A stretch of 64,000 nt of DNA. It comes from Photobacterium damselae. GTDB lineage: Bacteria > Pseudomonadota > Gammaproteobacteria > Enterobacterales > Vibrionaceae. A program made the translations under genes and the position numbers. The stretch is from contig NZ_PYOG01000012.1 in assembly GCF_003026815.1 (NCBI RefSeq), positions 52,249 to 116,248 of the forward strand, given 5' to 3'. A model generated the notes under the pieces. The model was not told the origin of the DNA and searched no databases. It saw only the letters and a list, made by a program, of their open reading frames with translations. Numbering within the stretch: position 1 is the stretch's first letter; every line of letters starts with the position of its first letter. Of the stretch, positions 9,816 to 18,932 are shown piece after piece.

Positions 9816-10337
9816 ATGCAACTGATGCAATTTTTTAACGCCTATTCAAAAAGCCGTAAAGCTTGGCTGACCCTATTGTTCTGTATCATCTTTTTTGAAG
9901 GCTGTGCCCTATTTTTTGAACATGTCATGGGACTTGCACCTTGCGTTATGTGTATTTATGAGCGTGTAGCAATGATGGGGATTGTCGTTGCAGCTCTAAT
10001 TGGTTTAATTGCACCGCAGTACCCTTATTTCCGCTGGTTAGGTTTAGCTGGATGGGCATACAGTGCGTTTCGAGGATTTGAGTTAGCTCAAGAGCATGTT
10101 GGTTATCAGTTTAATCCATCACCATTTGCAACTTGTGACCTCTTCGTAAAATTCCCTGATTGGGCACCTCTAAACCATTGGGCTCCTTGGATGTTTGAAG
10201 CTTATGGGGATTGCTCAAAAGTGGTGTGGAGTTTCTTAGGCCAATCAATGCCACAATGGCTAGTGATCATCTTTGCTGTGAACCTACTGGCATGTGCTGT
10301 GATGATTTTGGCGCAGTTTTTTAATAAGAAAGCTTAA
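9816..10337 (+). CDS. dsbB: Disulfide bond formation protein DsbB
   Basis: A 173-residue inner-membrane quinone reductase that reoxidises periplasmic DsbA. Four transmembrane segments are apparent. The two catalytic cysteine pairs are present: Cys43-x-x-Cys46 in APCVMCIYER (periplasmic loop 1) and Cys107/Cys133 in loop 2, matching E. coli C41/C44 and C104/C130 with a small offset. The start is slightly uncertain because an in-frame ATG three codons downstream is also possible. Vibrio genomes commonly keep fadR-nhaB-dsbB together, as here. Confidence 0.96.
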   Translation: MQLMQFFNAYSKSRKAWLTLLFCIIFFEGCALFFEHVMGLAPCVMCIYERVAMMGIVVAALIGLIAPQYPYFRWLGLAGWAYSAFRGFELAQEHVGYQFNPSPFATCDLFVKFPDWAPLNHWAPWMFEAYGDCSKVVWSFLGQSMPQWLVIIFAVNLLACAVMILAQFFNKKA

Positions 10338-10366
10338 ATAGAACCAATTAAATAAGCCCATAAGTA

Positions 10367-10401
10367 AAAAAAGCGAAGTTTAACCATAACTTCGCTTTTT
10401 T
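10367..10401. terminator. Bidirectional terminator between dsbB and the YecA-like gene
   Basis: Perfect 14-bp arms at 10367-10380 and 10388-10401 with a 7-nt loop. The A6 and T6 ends give U-tracts in both directions between the convergent genes. Confidence 0.9.
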
Positions 10402-10415
10402 GTTATCTGCAGTGA

Positions 10416-11039
10416 TTACTTACCGCAACACTGCTTGAATTTTTTGCCACTGCCGCACGGACACGCGTCATTACGACCGACATCTTTAAATGGATTAACC
10501 GCTTGTGCCCCCGCTCCAATTTGTAGCTCATCACCGGCCATCATCACTTCAGTTAACATCAAAGAGAGTTGCTGGCATAAAATCTCAAGCTCTGGCATCG
10601 CATCAATGCCAGCTTCTTGCATCTGAGCACGAGTCTCTTCTTCATCAACTAGTAGCATTAAAGTTGTGAGTAAAGCAGATAGCATACGCATAGTGCCATC
10701 ATTAATTGGTTGTTCTGCCCAGTTTGGTTCAATGTGTTGCCAAACAGACAAAAAACCTTGGGCAAATTGTGCTAAATTTGCACGGTTCTCTTCAGCCCAT
10801 ACTAACGTTGGATCTAACTGATACTCGCCAGCTTTAACGGTACGATATTGCAATTCAAAGTGATTAAGAATAAGCGTTTTATCATCATCACTAAGGGCTA
10901 CATCACTCCCAAGCAGTTCTGGCAACCAAACTTCTGGCTCCATTGGTTTTGGGTTTGAATTAGCAGCAAACAGTGCACCTTCAATAAATGTTGCTGACAT
11001 GCCCTGCCAATGGTCAGGAAGTTTGATTAAATCGGTCAT
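10416..11039 (-). CDS. YecA/YgfB family (UPF0149) protein with C-terminal SEC-C zinc motif
   Basis: A 207-residue protein. The first 180 or so residues form the all-helical UPF0149 (YecA/YgfB) domain. The C-terminus is a SEC-C motif, [20 protein letters not shown], which binds zinc and in SecA contacts SecB and ribosomes. E. coli YecA has the same domain order and a similar length (about 221). A role linked to translation or secretion is plausible but unproven. The ATG is preceded by GAGATAAG. The gene stands alone between a terminator and divergent dusC. Confidence 0.9.
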   Translation of the reverse strand: MTDLIKLPDHWQGMSATFIEGALFAANSNPKPMEPEVWLPELLGSDVALSDDDKTLILNHFELQYRTVKAGEYQLDPTLVWAEENRANLAQFAQGFLSVWQHIEPNWAEQPINDGTMRMLSALLTTLMLLVDEEETRAQMQEAGIDAMPELEILCQQLSLMLTEVMMAGDELQIGAGAQAVNPFKDVGRNDACPCGSGKKFKQCCGK

Positions 11040-11222
11040 TACTTATCTCAATTAAAATGAGCAAAAGAAAATAATTATACCCAATGGTCGAGAATATGCG
11101 AACCCGAGAAAAATCCAACCATAAAAACATCAACATTAAAACAGAGGTGACAAGCTAACTCTCAACCTCTAAAATCACGCCCCTTACTGTGAATTCATCC
11201 TTTATTAAGAGTTAGCTAACCC

Positions 11223-12167
11223 ATGCGCGTAATTTTAGGTCCGATGGAAGGAGTGCTCGACCATTTAATGCGAGAGATCTTGACCGATATTAATGACTAT
11301 GATCTCTGTGTTACTGAATTTGTTCGAGTTGTTGATCGCCTTTTTCCTAACAGTGTCTTCTATCGTCTTTGCCCTGAATTACACAATGGGGGAAAAACTC
11401 GTGCAGGAACCCCAGTTCGCGTGCAAATTTTAGGACAAGATCCAAATTGGATGGCAGAAAATGGCCGTCGAGCTGTAGAACTTGGCTCCCCTGGTGTCGA
11501 TATTAACTTTGGTTGTCCAGCTAAACTGGTAAACAAAAGTAAAGGTGGCGCAGTATTACTTAAAGAACCAGAGCTCATCCACCAGATCGTGAAATCTGTT
11601 CGTCAGGCTGTTGATCCCACCAAACCGGTTACAGCAAAGATTCGCCTTGGCTGGGACGACCCTAATCACTGCTTTGAGATTGCCGATGCCATTGCTCAAG
11701 CTGGCGCGGATGAAATTACCGTTCATGGTCGAACTAAAGAAGATGGCTATCGCGCAGAAGAGATTAAGTGGGATTACATTCATCAATTACAACAACACAG
11801 TCCTATCTCAATTGTTGCCAATGGTGAAGTATGGAATTATCAAGACGGCCAACAGTGTATTGCCACTACAGGCACCCAATCTTTGATGGTTTGTCGCGGC
11901 GCAATTAACCTGCCAAATTTAGGTAATGTCATAAAATATAACGCTGACCATATGCCATGGACCGAAGTATTAGACCTATTGCTGCACTACTCTACGTTTG
12001 AAATTAAAGGTGATAAGGGCTTGTACTACCCTAACCGAATCAAGCAGTGGTTTGCCTATTTACGTCATGAATATCCTCAAGCAAAAGCACTTTTTGCCGA
12101 TATTCGTCGTCATAATAAAGCTCAACCTATTGTTGATATTCTAACTCAAGCTCGCGCTGCGCTTTAA
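11223..12167 (+). CDS. dusC: tRNA-dihydrouridine(16) synthase DusC
   Basis: A 314-residue FMN-dependent TIM-barrel enzyme that reduces uridine 16 in the D-loop of tRNAs. The N-terminal flavin segment LGPMEGVLD, the catalytic Cys98 in NFGCPAK and the HGRTKEDGYRAE phosphate-binding region match E. coli DusC at the same positions. Those segments separate it from DusA and DusB. The Shine-Dalgarno sequence is weak. It is a single gene, divergent from the YecA-like gene. Confidence 0.95.
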   Translation: MRVILGPMEGVLDHLMREILTDINDYDLCVTEFVRVVDRLFPNSVFYRLCPELHNGGKTRAGTPVRVQILGQDPNWMAENGRRAVELGSPGVDINFGCPAKLVNKSKGGAVLLKEPELIHQIVKSVRQAVDPTKPVTAKIRLGWDDPNHCFEIADAIAQAGADEITVHGRTKEDGYRAEEIKWDYIHQLQQHSPISIVANGEVWNYQDGQQCIATTGTQSLMVCRGAINLPNLGNVIKYNADHMPWTEVLDLLLHYSTFEIKGDKGLYYPNRIKQWFAYLRHEYPQAKALFADIRRHNKAQPIVDILTQARAAL

Positions 12168-12208
12168 GTCAAACACGCTCCTAGCTCTTTTCAAATAACA
12201 GATCATAT

Positions 12209-12231
12209 ACAGGGTCTTATGATGGCCCTGT
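12209..12231 (+). terminator. Weak stem-loop after dusC
   Basis: Arms ACAGGGTC and GGCCCTGT (one G-U pair) about 42 bp past the dusC stop. The T-tract is poor, so efficiency is doubtful. Confidence 0.35.
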
Positions 12232-12407
12232 TGATCTAAGTTCAGTCATCCTATTTTGTAATGTTCCCTACTCACTCCATACCACTTTTGTCTGCACTTT
12301 GTAAAATTTTCTGCTAACAGCTATTATTTGCCGCCATTTTTTTGTCACAGCCAGATCGATTGGTTTATCCTCGACTAAAAATTAAATAGATAATCAAAGG
12401 TAACAGT

Positions 12408-13271
12408 ATGCGTTGGCGCGATTCCAAACAAAGTGACAATATCGAAGACAGACGAGGCCAAGAACCCGCTCAAGCAGGTATGGGTGGCGCGGGCCTTATC
12501 CGTTTGATTCCATTTCTGATCCGAACCAAAGTCGGTCGTATTATTTTATTGGTCGGTGCTGCATTTTTCGCTGTTCAACATTTTACCGGCGGCTCATTAT
12601 CTGGCTCACAAAGTCCATCCAAAGCAAGCTCTCACGTTGCTAACGATGAAAATAAACAATTTGTCGCAGCCGTTCTTGGTACGACAGAAACCGTTTGGAA
12701 AAATCATTTAGGTAATCGTTATCAAGAGCCAACTTTAGTTCTGTACAACAAAGTCACTCGTACAGGCTGCGGCGTTGGGCAAGCACAAACAGGCCCATTT
12801 TACTGCCCAGCAGATCAAAAGATTTACCTTGATCTTAGCTTTATGAAAGAGCTAAAACAGCTCGGTGCACCTGGAGATTTTGCCTTTGCTTATGTGATTG
12901 CTCATGAAGTCGGTCACCATGTTCAAAATCTATTGGGTACCAGTACCAAAGTACACCAACTTCAACAACGTAGCAGTAAAGTTGAAGCCAATAAACTGAG
13001 TGTGATGTTAGAGTTACAAGCTGACTGTTACGCTGGTGTTTGGGGACACGATGTAAACAAACAGATGAACATGCTAGAGCCTGGTGATATCGAAGAAGGT
13101 ATTAAAGCTGCCGATGCCGTTGGTGATGACCGCTTACAGCAAATGGCAGGTCAAGCCGTGCAGCCAGATGCATTTACCCATGGTTCTTCTGCTCAACGTA
13201 TTGCATGGTTTAAAAAAGGCTTTGAATCAGGCGATCCTCGGGTTTGTGATACCTTTAGCTCAGTACAATAG
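12408..13271 (+). CDS. ypfJ: Neutral zinc metallopeptidase (YpfJ family)
   Basis: A 287-residue protein, the same length as E. coli YpfJ. The N-terminus RWRDSKQSDNIEDRRG is typical of the family. One hydrophobic segment (about residues 43-58) anchors the catalytic part, probably outside the cytoplasm. The zinc motif HEVGH is at residues 166-170, and Glu202 in LELQADCYAG is the likely third ligand. Substrates are unknown. An imperfect stem-loop (13294-13327) follows. It is a single-gene unit between dusC and cpdP. Confidence 0.93.
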   Translation: MRWRDSKQSDNIEDRRGQEPAQAGMGGAGLIRLIPFLIRTKVGRIILLVGAAFFAVQHFTGGSLSGSQSPSKASSHVANDENKQFVAAVLGTTETVWKNHLGNRYQEPTLVLYNKVTRTGCGVGQAQTGPFYCPADQKIYLDLSFMKELKQLGAPGDFAFAYVIAHEVGHHVQNLLGTSTKVHQLQQRSSKVEANKLSVMLELQADCYAGVWGHDVNKQMNMLEPGDIEEGIKAADAVGDDRLQQMAGQAVQPDAFTHGSSAQRIAWFKKGFESGDPRVCDTFSSVQ

Positions 13272-13293
13272 TACATATCATTGGTAACCCAAT

Positions 13294-13327
13294 AGGCTCA
13301 GTAAGGTCATCTCTTATTGAGCCTTAA
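13294..13327 (+). terminator. Stem-loop after ypfJ
   Basis: Arms built on AGGCTCA/TGAGCCT, extendable through GTAAG/CTTAT with a G-U pair, followed by TTAATTTTT. Likely a moderate rho-independent terminator. Confidence 0.55.
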
Positions 13328-13533
13328 TTTTTCGGCGATTTCTCTCCCAAATCCATAGCCCTACAGTGCAACCAGTAGCTTTAGCACAATCAGAGCGCCT
13401 AAAACACATCACACCATAAATCTCTAAATAACTTCATCGAGATCCCATTCTCAGTAAAAATAACTTTGTGATCTGAGTATCTTTTTGTATATAGCCTCAA
13501 AATTTTGTGGAATATCGATTCAAGAAGGATCTT

Positions 13534-14517
13534 ATGGTAAGAAAACTGATTGCTGCTATGCTGTGCTGCTACTCAACATTAAGTTACAGTGGCTTTGATG
13601 TGGTTACGCTAGGTGCTAAAGGAGGCATCCAAGATGGTAACCTAACTGCCTTTATGCTCAAATCTAACAGTGATGATAACTACATTACATTAGACGCAGG
13701 AAGCTTAGTAAATGGATTAAGAGCTGCGGTACAAAAAGAAGCTTTTAACGACCTTACTGTACCTCCTACTTGCGATTATAACGAAGTCGGTTATCTGCTT
13801 AACAAAAAAATCAAAGGCTACTTTATCAGTCACGGCCATCTTGATCATATTGCAGGCCTTATCATTTCATCACCCGATGACAGCTCTAAAACTATCTATG
13901 CTCTACCATCGGTTCACCAAACAATTAGCCAACACTACTTTAACTGGAAAGCTTGGCCTAACTTTACCAATCAAGGCGAAGGCTACAAACTTAATAAGTA
14001 TGTACTTACCCCATTATCAACCTCAGGCTGGCAGCAAGTTAAAGGAACAGAGCTAAAAGTTAAGACCTTTCCTCTAAGTCATTCTGGTATTGAGTCTAGT
14101 GCTTTTTTATTTGAAAACTCAGCCAAAGAAGCGGTGATTTATCTTGGTGATACTGGGCCTGATAGTGTTGAAAACAGCCAGTCATTAGATACTATTTGGA
14201 AGCAATTAGCCCCTTATATCAATGCAAGGCAGCTAAGAGGGATCTTTATTGAGTCATCATTTAGTAATAGCACGCCAGATAAAGCCCTCTTTGGCCACTT
14301 AACTCCTAACTGGATACAGGCCGAGCTAAATAAATTGGCGTCATACACGGATAATCCCCAGGCCATAGCAGGGTTAAATGTTGTGATTACACATATAAAA
14401 TACAGTTTAAAACAAGGCCCAGATCCTAAGTTTGTTATTCAACGAGAGCTTAATGAAAACAATCCATTAGGTATTAATTTTATCTTCACAGAGCAAGGGG
14501 ATCGCATCAAGCTCTAA
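13534..14517 (+). CDS. cpdP: Class II 3',5'-cyclic-nucleotide phosphodiesterase, periplasmic CpdP type
   Basis: A 327-residue class II cyclic-nucleotide phosphodiesterase with a metallo-beta-lactamase-like fold. The signature HGHLDHIAGLIISSP (residues 100-114) carries the His/Asp metal ligands. A signal peptide (residues 1 to about 19, MVRKLIAAMLCCYSTLSYS) indicates periplasmic location, as described for CpdP of Aliivibrio fischeri, which hydrolyses external cAMP. I chose the ATG at 13534 because AAGGA lies 6 nt upstream and it begins the signal peptide; a frame-open codon nine positions earlier is less likely. A role in scavenging cAMP or quenching host cAMP is inference. It is monocistronic. 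Confidence 0.9.
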   Translation: MVRKLIAAMLCCYSTLSYSGFDVVTLGAKGGIQDGNLTAFMLKSNSDDNYITLDAGSLVNGLRAAVQKEAFNDLTVPPTCDYNEVGYLLNKKIKGYFISHGHLDHIAGLIISSPDDSSKTIYALPSVHQTISQHYFNWKAWPNFTNQGEGYKLNKYVLTPLSTSGWQQVKGTELKVKTFPLSHSGIESSAFLFENSAKEAVIYLGDTGPDSVENSQSLDTIWKQLAPYINARQLRGIFIESSFSNSTPDKALFGHLTPNWIQAELNKLASYTDNPQAIAGLNVVITHIKYSLKQGPDPKFVIQRELNENNPLGINFIFTEQGDRIKL

Positions 14518-14553
14518 CTTAAAGACAAGTCAAAGATAAATCTGTATTGATGG

Positions 14554-14587
14554 TAAGTAGATACTTCAAAAAGAGAGTGTCTACTTA
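14554..14587. terminator. Stem-loop between cpdP and the CPBP gene
   Basis: Twelve-bp arms with one G-U pair (14554-14565 and 14576-14587) followed by a T-rich stretch, between convergent genes. Confidence 0.6.
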
Positions 14588-14644
14588 CTATTATTCTATA
14601 CTCCAATCCCCTGATTTATCTCCAAGCACCATGTTTTGAATAAA

Positions 14645-15496
14645 TCATGCTTTTAATAATGGATAAGTAAAAAAGAGTAAGTGAATCAGATTAAAGCAAA
14701 AATGTACGGCAATAGCTAACGTCAGCTTTTTACTCCAATAATAGCTCAGGCCATACAATCCACCTGCCAGTGCCGCGACTATAACCAGCATTACCCCACC
14801 AGCAATGTGTGCAATACCAAACAATAAGCTCGCAAAAATTATTGCCCATACGATAGGCAATTTACGCGCTAACTGGGTTTGAATATAGCCTCGAAATAAC
14901 ACTTCTTCTGCAACACAGGTAAAGAGTAAGTTATTAAAGATAAACCAGCCAATCCAGCTCGGTACGATAAAGTCAGGTTTTACAATCCCCACTCCCATCG
15001 CAACCAATGGCAGGACAACTAGGCCAACGCCAATACCCAGCCATTGTTTGGCCGTTAATTGCCACACAATAGGTTTATCTCCCATCATATTTGGTAATAG
15101 CAAAAGCAAACCAAACACGATCATGGGTTTATCTAAATTGAAATATAGAGTAAAAGGCACACTATCAGGGCTGGTGATGACTTTATCTAATACCAATAGA
15201 TTATGAAACCCAGGTAGAGCGTGAATAGTTAGCGCAATAGCCCACCCCAGCACAAAAATATGCCCCGCAATGTACCAATAACCCCGACTAAACTTCTGAG
15301 TCATATAAGCAACGGCTAAACCTATTATGACCACGAATGCACCAATTGGAGTCAGCACTCCAACCCATAATGCGGAGATTAGCGTCATCCCAAGCGGTAA
15401 TGACCACCATGGCTTAGACGATGATATCGCGGTCACAATCGACACCGCGAGCAGTAGCCAAACAATAAGTTCGGGAGTTGATGGAAAGATAAACAT
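14645..15496 (-). CDS. CPBP family intramembrane metalloprotease
   Basis: A 283-residue, very hydrophobic protein with about eight membrane segments. The C-terminal half has the CPBP (CAAX protease/bacteriocin-processing, Abi) signature: Glu197-Glu198-x3-Arg202 in EEVLFRGY and the FGIAH motif with His230. These form the zinc site of intramembrane glutamic or metallo-proteases. Bacterial members have been tied to bacteriocin immunity or protein processing, but no substrate can be named here. The ribosome site is weak. It stands alone on the minus strand, convergent with cpdP. Confidence 0.85.
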   Translation of the reverse strand: MFIFPSTPELIVWLLLAVSIVTAISSSKPWWSLPLGMTLISALWVGVLTPIGAFVVIIGLAVAYMTQKFSRGYWYIAGHIFVLGWAIALTIHALPGFHNLLVLDKVITSPDSVPFTLYFNLDKPMIVFGLLLLLPNMMGDKPIVWQLTAKQWLGIGVGLVVLPLVAMGVGIVKPDFIVPSWIGWFIFNNLLFTCVAEEVLFRGYIQTQLARKLPIVWAIIFASLLFGIAHIAGGVMLVIVAALAGGLYGLSYYWSKKLTLAIAVHFCFNLIHLLFFTYPLLKA

Positions 15497-15696
15497 AGAG
15501 GAAAGATTCTTATCCGTAAGAAAATGAAGAGCTTATTATATGAGGAATAATGATATTAAGAGAAATGCTATTAGGTAATATTTTGCGGCTCTTGATGACA
15601 AAAACAGACAAAAAGCTCGCGTAAGAGATTAGGAAGCAAAAACGAATTAGGTAACGACTGATTAAAATCGGTAAATTGGACTATTATCCCAACGCC

Positions 15697-15831
15697 CTAC
15701 TTGCGATTCTCTTTGTCTTGTAAATACTCAGCATACTTTTTAGAAATTAATTGAGGCATATGAAGCCCGGTTTTACGAACCAAATACCAATCTAGCGCAG
15801 CTAAAATAATTAAGCCTATTATCGTTCCCAT
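15697..15831 (-). CDS. 44-residue small membrane-anchored protein, unknown function
   Basis: An open frame of 44 codons starting at ATG 15831, with AAGGAG 9 nt upstream, which is better than many neighbours. The N-terminus is a short hydrophobic helix (residues 2-18, GTIIGLIILAALDWYLV). It is followed by a charged tail RKTGLHMPQLISKKYAEYLQ and DKENRK. The layout (one membrane helix, then a cytoplasmic basic/amphipathic tail) is that of small membrane proteins that modulate larger complexes. I do not recognise the family. It lies alone between the CPBP gene and ycgN, with no obvious terminator of its own. Confidence 0.65.
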   Translation of the reverse strand: MGTIIGLIILAALDWYLVRKTGLHMPQLISKKYAEYLQDKENRK

Positions 15832-15962
15832 TTAAAAATTCTCCTTAACCGTTAAATCATCACGATACCAAACCATTGGTAAAATTTATAAAGCATTCAT
15901 ACTTATGGTTTTGATAAAAAAGCAACTCAATATAAGTATAAACACACAAACAGAAGATACAA

Positions 15963-15988
15963 AAAAGCTCGCGTAGTAGCGAGCTTTT
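15963..15988 (-). terminator. Terminator after ycgN
   Basis: Perfect 10-bp arms AAAAGCTCGC/GCGAGCTTTT with a 6-nt loop. On the minus strand it ends in a T6 run, 20 bp past the ycgN stop. Confidence 0.85.
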
Positions 15989-16007
15989 AATAAGAGCGAG
16001 TGAAGTA

Positions 16008-16445
16008 TTAATTACGATGAGGATGATTCAAAATATGATCTTCCCAATCGATCACATCAATTTCATACACAAATTGATCGCGAACTGATTCGCCAGCATC
16101 ATGCATTGCATCTTTAGAGCCCGTCAATAATGGGTGCCATTCCGGTAGTGATTTACCTTCAGCCAATAGACGATAAGCACAAGTTTCAGGTAACCAAACA
16201 AACTCATCAATACGTTCACGAGTTAGTTTCAAACACTCTTCGCCAGATTCGAAGCGGTTTGCGTAATCTTTACAAGAGCATGTTTTATTATCAAGCAGAC
16301 TACAACCTACATTGGTGTAATAAATAGCATCAGTATCATCATCAATCAGTTTATGTAGGCAGCATTTACCACAACCATCACAAAGTGACTCCCACTCTTG
16401 CTCTGTCATCTCTGTTAAGTTTTTTTCTTGCCAAAACTGCGTCAT
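16008..16445 (-). CDS. ycgN: YcgN family cysteine-cluster protein (UPF0260)
   Basis: A 145-residue protein of the YcgN/UPF0260 family, against about 150 in E. coli. The cysteine cluster starts at [11 protein letters not shown] and continues with [16 protein letters not shown] and a later CAYRLL. The spacing suggests an iron or zinc site. The function is unknown; the family is broadly conserved in gammaproteobacteria. A distant Cys-cluster relative (YkgJ type) is encoded divergently 265 bp away. Confidence 0.9.
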   Translation of the reverse strand: MTQFWQEKNLTEMTEQEWESLCDGCGKCCLHKLIDDDTDAIYYTNVGCSLLDNKTCSCKDYANRFESGEECLKLTRERIDEFVWLPETCAYRLLAEGKSLPEWHPLLTGSKDAMHDAGESVRDQFVYEIDVIDWEDHILNHPHRN

Positions 16446-16710
16446 GATAGCTACACCAATTTTATTCGATCATTCAATTAAAGAATGCGGTTTATATCGA
16501 TCCATCAAGCAAAGTGCAAGATCATCCTACCTATTAATATCACTATAGGTTAGAAATAAGAGGCATTCTTAATTATCGTTCGGCTAATTATTATTGATAC
16601 AGAATTTTGACCCAACAGCAAATGAGTGGTAACTTTCGCCCCCCTTATGGAGTAGAGTCATCGGACTTATCGCTTATAAGTTGAGTTAATTACATATAAA
16701 GAGGTAAAAA

Positions 16711-16965
16711 ATGGAATGCAGACTAGGCTGTGGAGCATGCTGTATTGCGCCAAGTATTTCATCACCGATCCCAGGAATGCCACAAGGTAAACCTGCGGGT
16801 GTACGCTGTATTCAACTAAACGAACAAAACCTCTGTAAACTCTTTGGCAAGCCAGAAAGACCAGAGGTTTGTCATCAATTTAAAGCATGTAGTGATGTTT
16901 GTGGTACAAGTAATGAAATTGCCCTACAAACTATTACTGAATTAGAAAATATCACCGTGAGCTAA
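16711..16965 (+). CDS. YkgJ family cysteine-cluster protein
   Basis: An 84-residue protein with eight cysteines: CRLGCGACC near the N-terminus, then RCIQL, LCKLFG, VCHQF, ACSDVCG. This is the YkgJ-type zinc- or iron-chelating cluster, a putative metal-binding domain with no assigned reaction. A good ribosome site (AAAGAGG) precedes the ATG. The gene is convergent with the TIGR02647 gene 19 bp downstream. Confidence 0.88.
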   Translation: MECRLGCGACCIAPSISSPIPGMPQGKPAGVRCIQLNEQNLCKLFGKPERPEVCHQFKACSDVCGTSNEIALQTITELENITVS

Positions 16966-16984
16966 ACTCGCAAGAGATAATTCC

Positions 16985-17230
16985 TTACTCCGACACTTTG
17001 CCGGTTAAAATGCGTAAAGCCGCTTTTGCATGCTCAACCGCTTGATGGCCGGCATAAGTTAAGTAGCCCCCATCTTCTTGAGTTACCAAACCTTTTGCAT
17101 AAAGACGTTTAGCAGCCTCAACCATCTCTGGTGTTGCATTACTGTGAACCTTGATCCCCTCAAGATTTGAGTGCATTGGAAATTTAACCAGAAGATTCAT
17201 TTCATTAACGATATCAGCGGTATATGGCAT
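16985..17230 (-). CDS. TIGR02647 family small protein
   Basis: An 81-residue protein of the TIGR02647 family. It has an N-terminal YTADIVNEMNLLVKF, a central AKRLYAKGLVTQEDGGYLT and a C-terminal AVEHAKAALRILTG. The middle resembles a winged-helix tip, so DNA binding has been suggested, but there is no firm function. I start it at ATG 17230 because GAGG sits 5 nt upstream; a GTG two codons earlier overlaps that ribosome site. It is monocistronic on the minus strand. Confidence 0.85.
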   Translation of the reverse strand: MPYTADIVNEMNLLVKFPMHSNLEGIKVHSNATPEMVEAAKRLYAKGLVTQEDGGYLTYAGHQAVEHAKAALRILTGKVSE

Positions 17231-17420
17231 AGTCACCTCGTTACAAATGCTCCGCGAGCGGAATTAACTTATCTGTGTTCATACTAACCCTAGCAAAGAA
17301 TAAAAATAGGTGTAGAGATCATGTTCTTGCAATCTTTACTTAGATAAGCGAGATCTAGCTCAAACAAATGAAATATCACGCATTTTATCTCATTTTAAAC
17401 TGCATAAATTTTCAACAAAA

Positions 17421-17453
17421 AAAGCCGCATCAACATAATATTAACGCGGCTTT
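17421..17453 (-). terminator. Terminator after the Tim44-domain gene
   Basis: Arms AAAGCCGC/GCGGCTTT with a 17-nt loop; reading the minus strand the stem is followed by a T-run. It lies 29 bp past the stop. Confidence 0.75.
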
Positions 17454-17481
17454 CTCAATAACTAGGTCTATATAACTAAGC

Positions 17482-18339
17482 TTAAGCTTGAATACCTACA
17501 ATTAACCAAGGTGCATTTGGCGTACGAAGATCACGCTCTAGGTGCCACACATCGGTAATATCTTCCTCAACACCTTCATGGCTATCTTTATAGCGACCAG
17601 AGAACTGGATACTTAACTGAGCCATGTTCGCATCGTAATCTGCACGTACGACTTCAGCATCGACATACATCACTTCAGTATGTTGCTCACCATTGAGTTT
17701 CGCACGCTCAGCCATTAGATCGTTAAGCAACGCAGGAGAGACATATTCACGAATCTTAGCCAGATCGTTTTTATTCCATGCTTCCTGAATCGTACGATAA
17801 TGTTCACGAGAACCGTTCAAGAATGCATTTAAGTTAAAGTTCGGCGGTAAATTAAATGGCACATCGCTGTCAGGAGAGAAACCCGTTGAAGCACCATTTG
17901 CCGCTTGACGAAACTGAGCTTGTTGTTGATTACGCTGTTGAGGGGAATTCCCTGCATACGCTTCACGATGACCCATTGGCGTACCTTTGTTTGCTCTCAT
18001 GCCTTTTAGTAGCTTGAAGATAACAAATGCGATCACACCAATGATCAAAATATCCATAAAGTTGATGCCATCAAAAGCACCACCAAAGAATGCAGCAATC
18101 AAACCACCAGCGAGTAAGCCACCTAATAAGCCCCCCATCAGACCTTTCTTACCTGATTGAGTATTGGTTGCTTTCTTTCCAATCGTATCGGTTTGCTGTG
18201 GTTTTTGCTGCTGTTTCATAGGCGCGGTCTTATAGCTTTTGCCAAAAGACTTACCGCCACCAAATTTCTTTGCTTCTACATGCGGAGCAGCAAACGACAC
18301 CGCAATAATGAGAGCAAAGAGGGTAAAGAAACGTTTCAT
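17482..18339 (-). CDS. Tim44/TimA-domain membrane protein
   Basis: A 285-residue protein starting with a signal-like segment (MKRFFTLFALIIAVSFAAPHVEA). A Gly/Lys-rich stretch with repeated GGGKSFGKSY follows, then a Gln-rich linker. Two close hydrophobic segments come next (GLLGGLLAGGLIAAFFGGAF and DILIIGVIAFVIFKLL). The last 130 residues form a Tim44-like domain (FLNGSREHYRTIQEAWNKND ... YKDSHEGVEEDITDVWHLER). Bacterial homologues are widespread and of uncertain role. The open frame extends upstream, but the chosen ATG begins the signal peptide and has a GGAT-type ribosome site. Confidence 0.85.
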   Translation of the reverse strand: MKRFFTLFALIIAVSFAAPHVEAKKFGGGKSFGKSYKTAPMKQQQKPQQTDTIGKKATNTQSGKKGLMGGLLGGLLAGGLIAAFFGGAFDGINFMDILIIGVIAFVIFKLLKGMRANKGTPMGHREAYAGNSPQQRNQQQAQFRQAANGASTGFSPDSDVPFNLPPNFNLNAFLNGSREHYRTIQEAWNKNDLAKIREYVSPALLNDLMAERAKLNGEQHTEVMYVDAEVVRADYDANMAQLSIQFSGRYKDSHEGVEEDITDVWHLERDLRTPNAPWLIVGIQA

Positions 18340-18932
18340 AATGATATCCAATACCTTTTTCGATTGTGATTTACCCTTATACCTAAAAGATAACCTATTA
18401 GAAATATGAGCAATTCTTTGCATCCTAGCGACATCTAACAGAAAGTCAATGAAGCCAAAGAATGAAATTGTTACCAATAATTATCGCTGCTTATCAAAAT
18501 TCTTGCAATTTTCATCAATCCGTCTCTTTTTCGCGATTTAACCGTATGAAATCGTAAAATTCACTATTAATCGAACGGTTGAACAATTAAAATTGAGAGG
18601 TAAACAAAAAAAGAACTCAATTATTTTTTGATAAAAATGCGTTGAGTATAGATTCGGTTGGCAGAAATCGATCTTTAGGGCACTAAAGATTAAATTTATA
18701 GTCAAAGTGAGTGTATGTTCGATATTTACCCAGAGATAAATGCCAATATGGATATTAAAAGCCATCAGAATATACATCAGCAGAATAATCGCACTCTGTG
18801 ATGTTGACCCTTATAGGCAATTAAACTTAAAATATCGAACGTCATTCTATATCCCCGATAGTTAGGGATTGCGGCACAACGAATAACAATAATTACAACA
18901 TAATAGAATCTTTTACTTAAGAGTAGTATTCA
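18340..18932. other. Intergenic region between the Tim44 and TetR genes
   Basis: About 590 bp, AT rich, between divergent genes. I find no convincing gene; a 79-codon minus-strand frame at 18538-18777 lacks a ribosome site and family resemblance. An 11-bp inverted pair GTTCGATATTT/AAATATCGAAC is at 18717-18727 and 18830-18840, spaced about one promoter length apart just ahead of the tetR gene. Confidence 0.45.

Noticed and set aside
11041..11222. Possible promoter palindromes between the YecA-like gene and dusC
   Set aside because: Short and imperfect; nothing matches a named operator.
18538..18777. 79-codon minus-strand open frame
   Set aside because: No ribosome site, unlike any family I know, and composition like AT-rich non-coding DNA.
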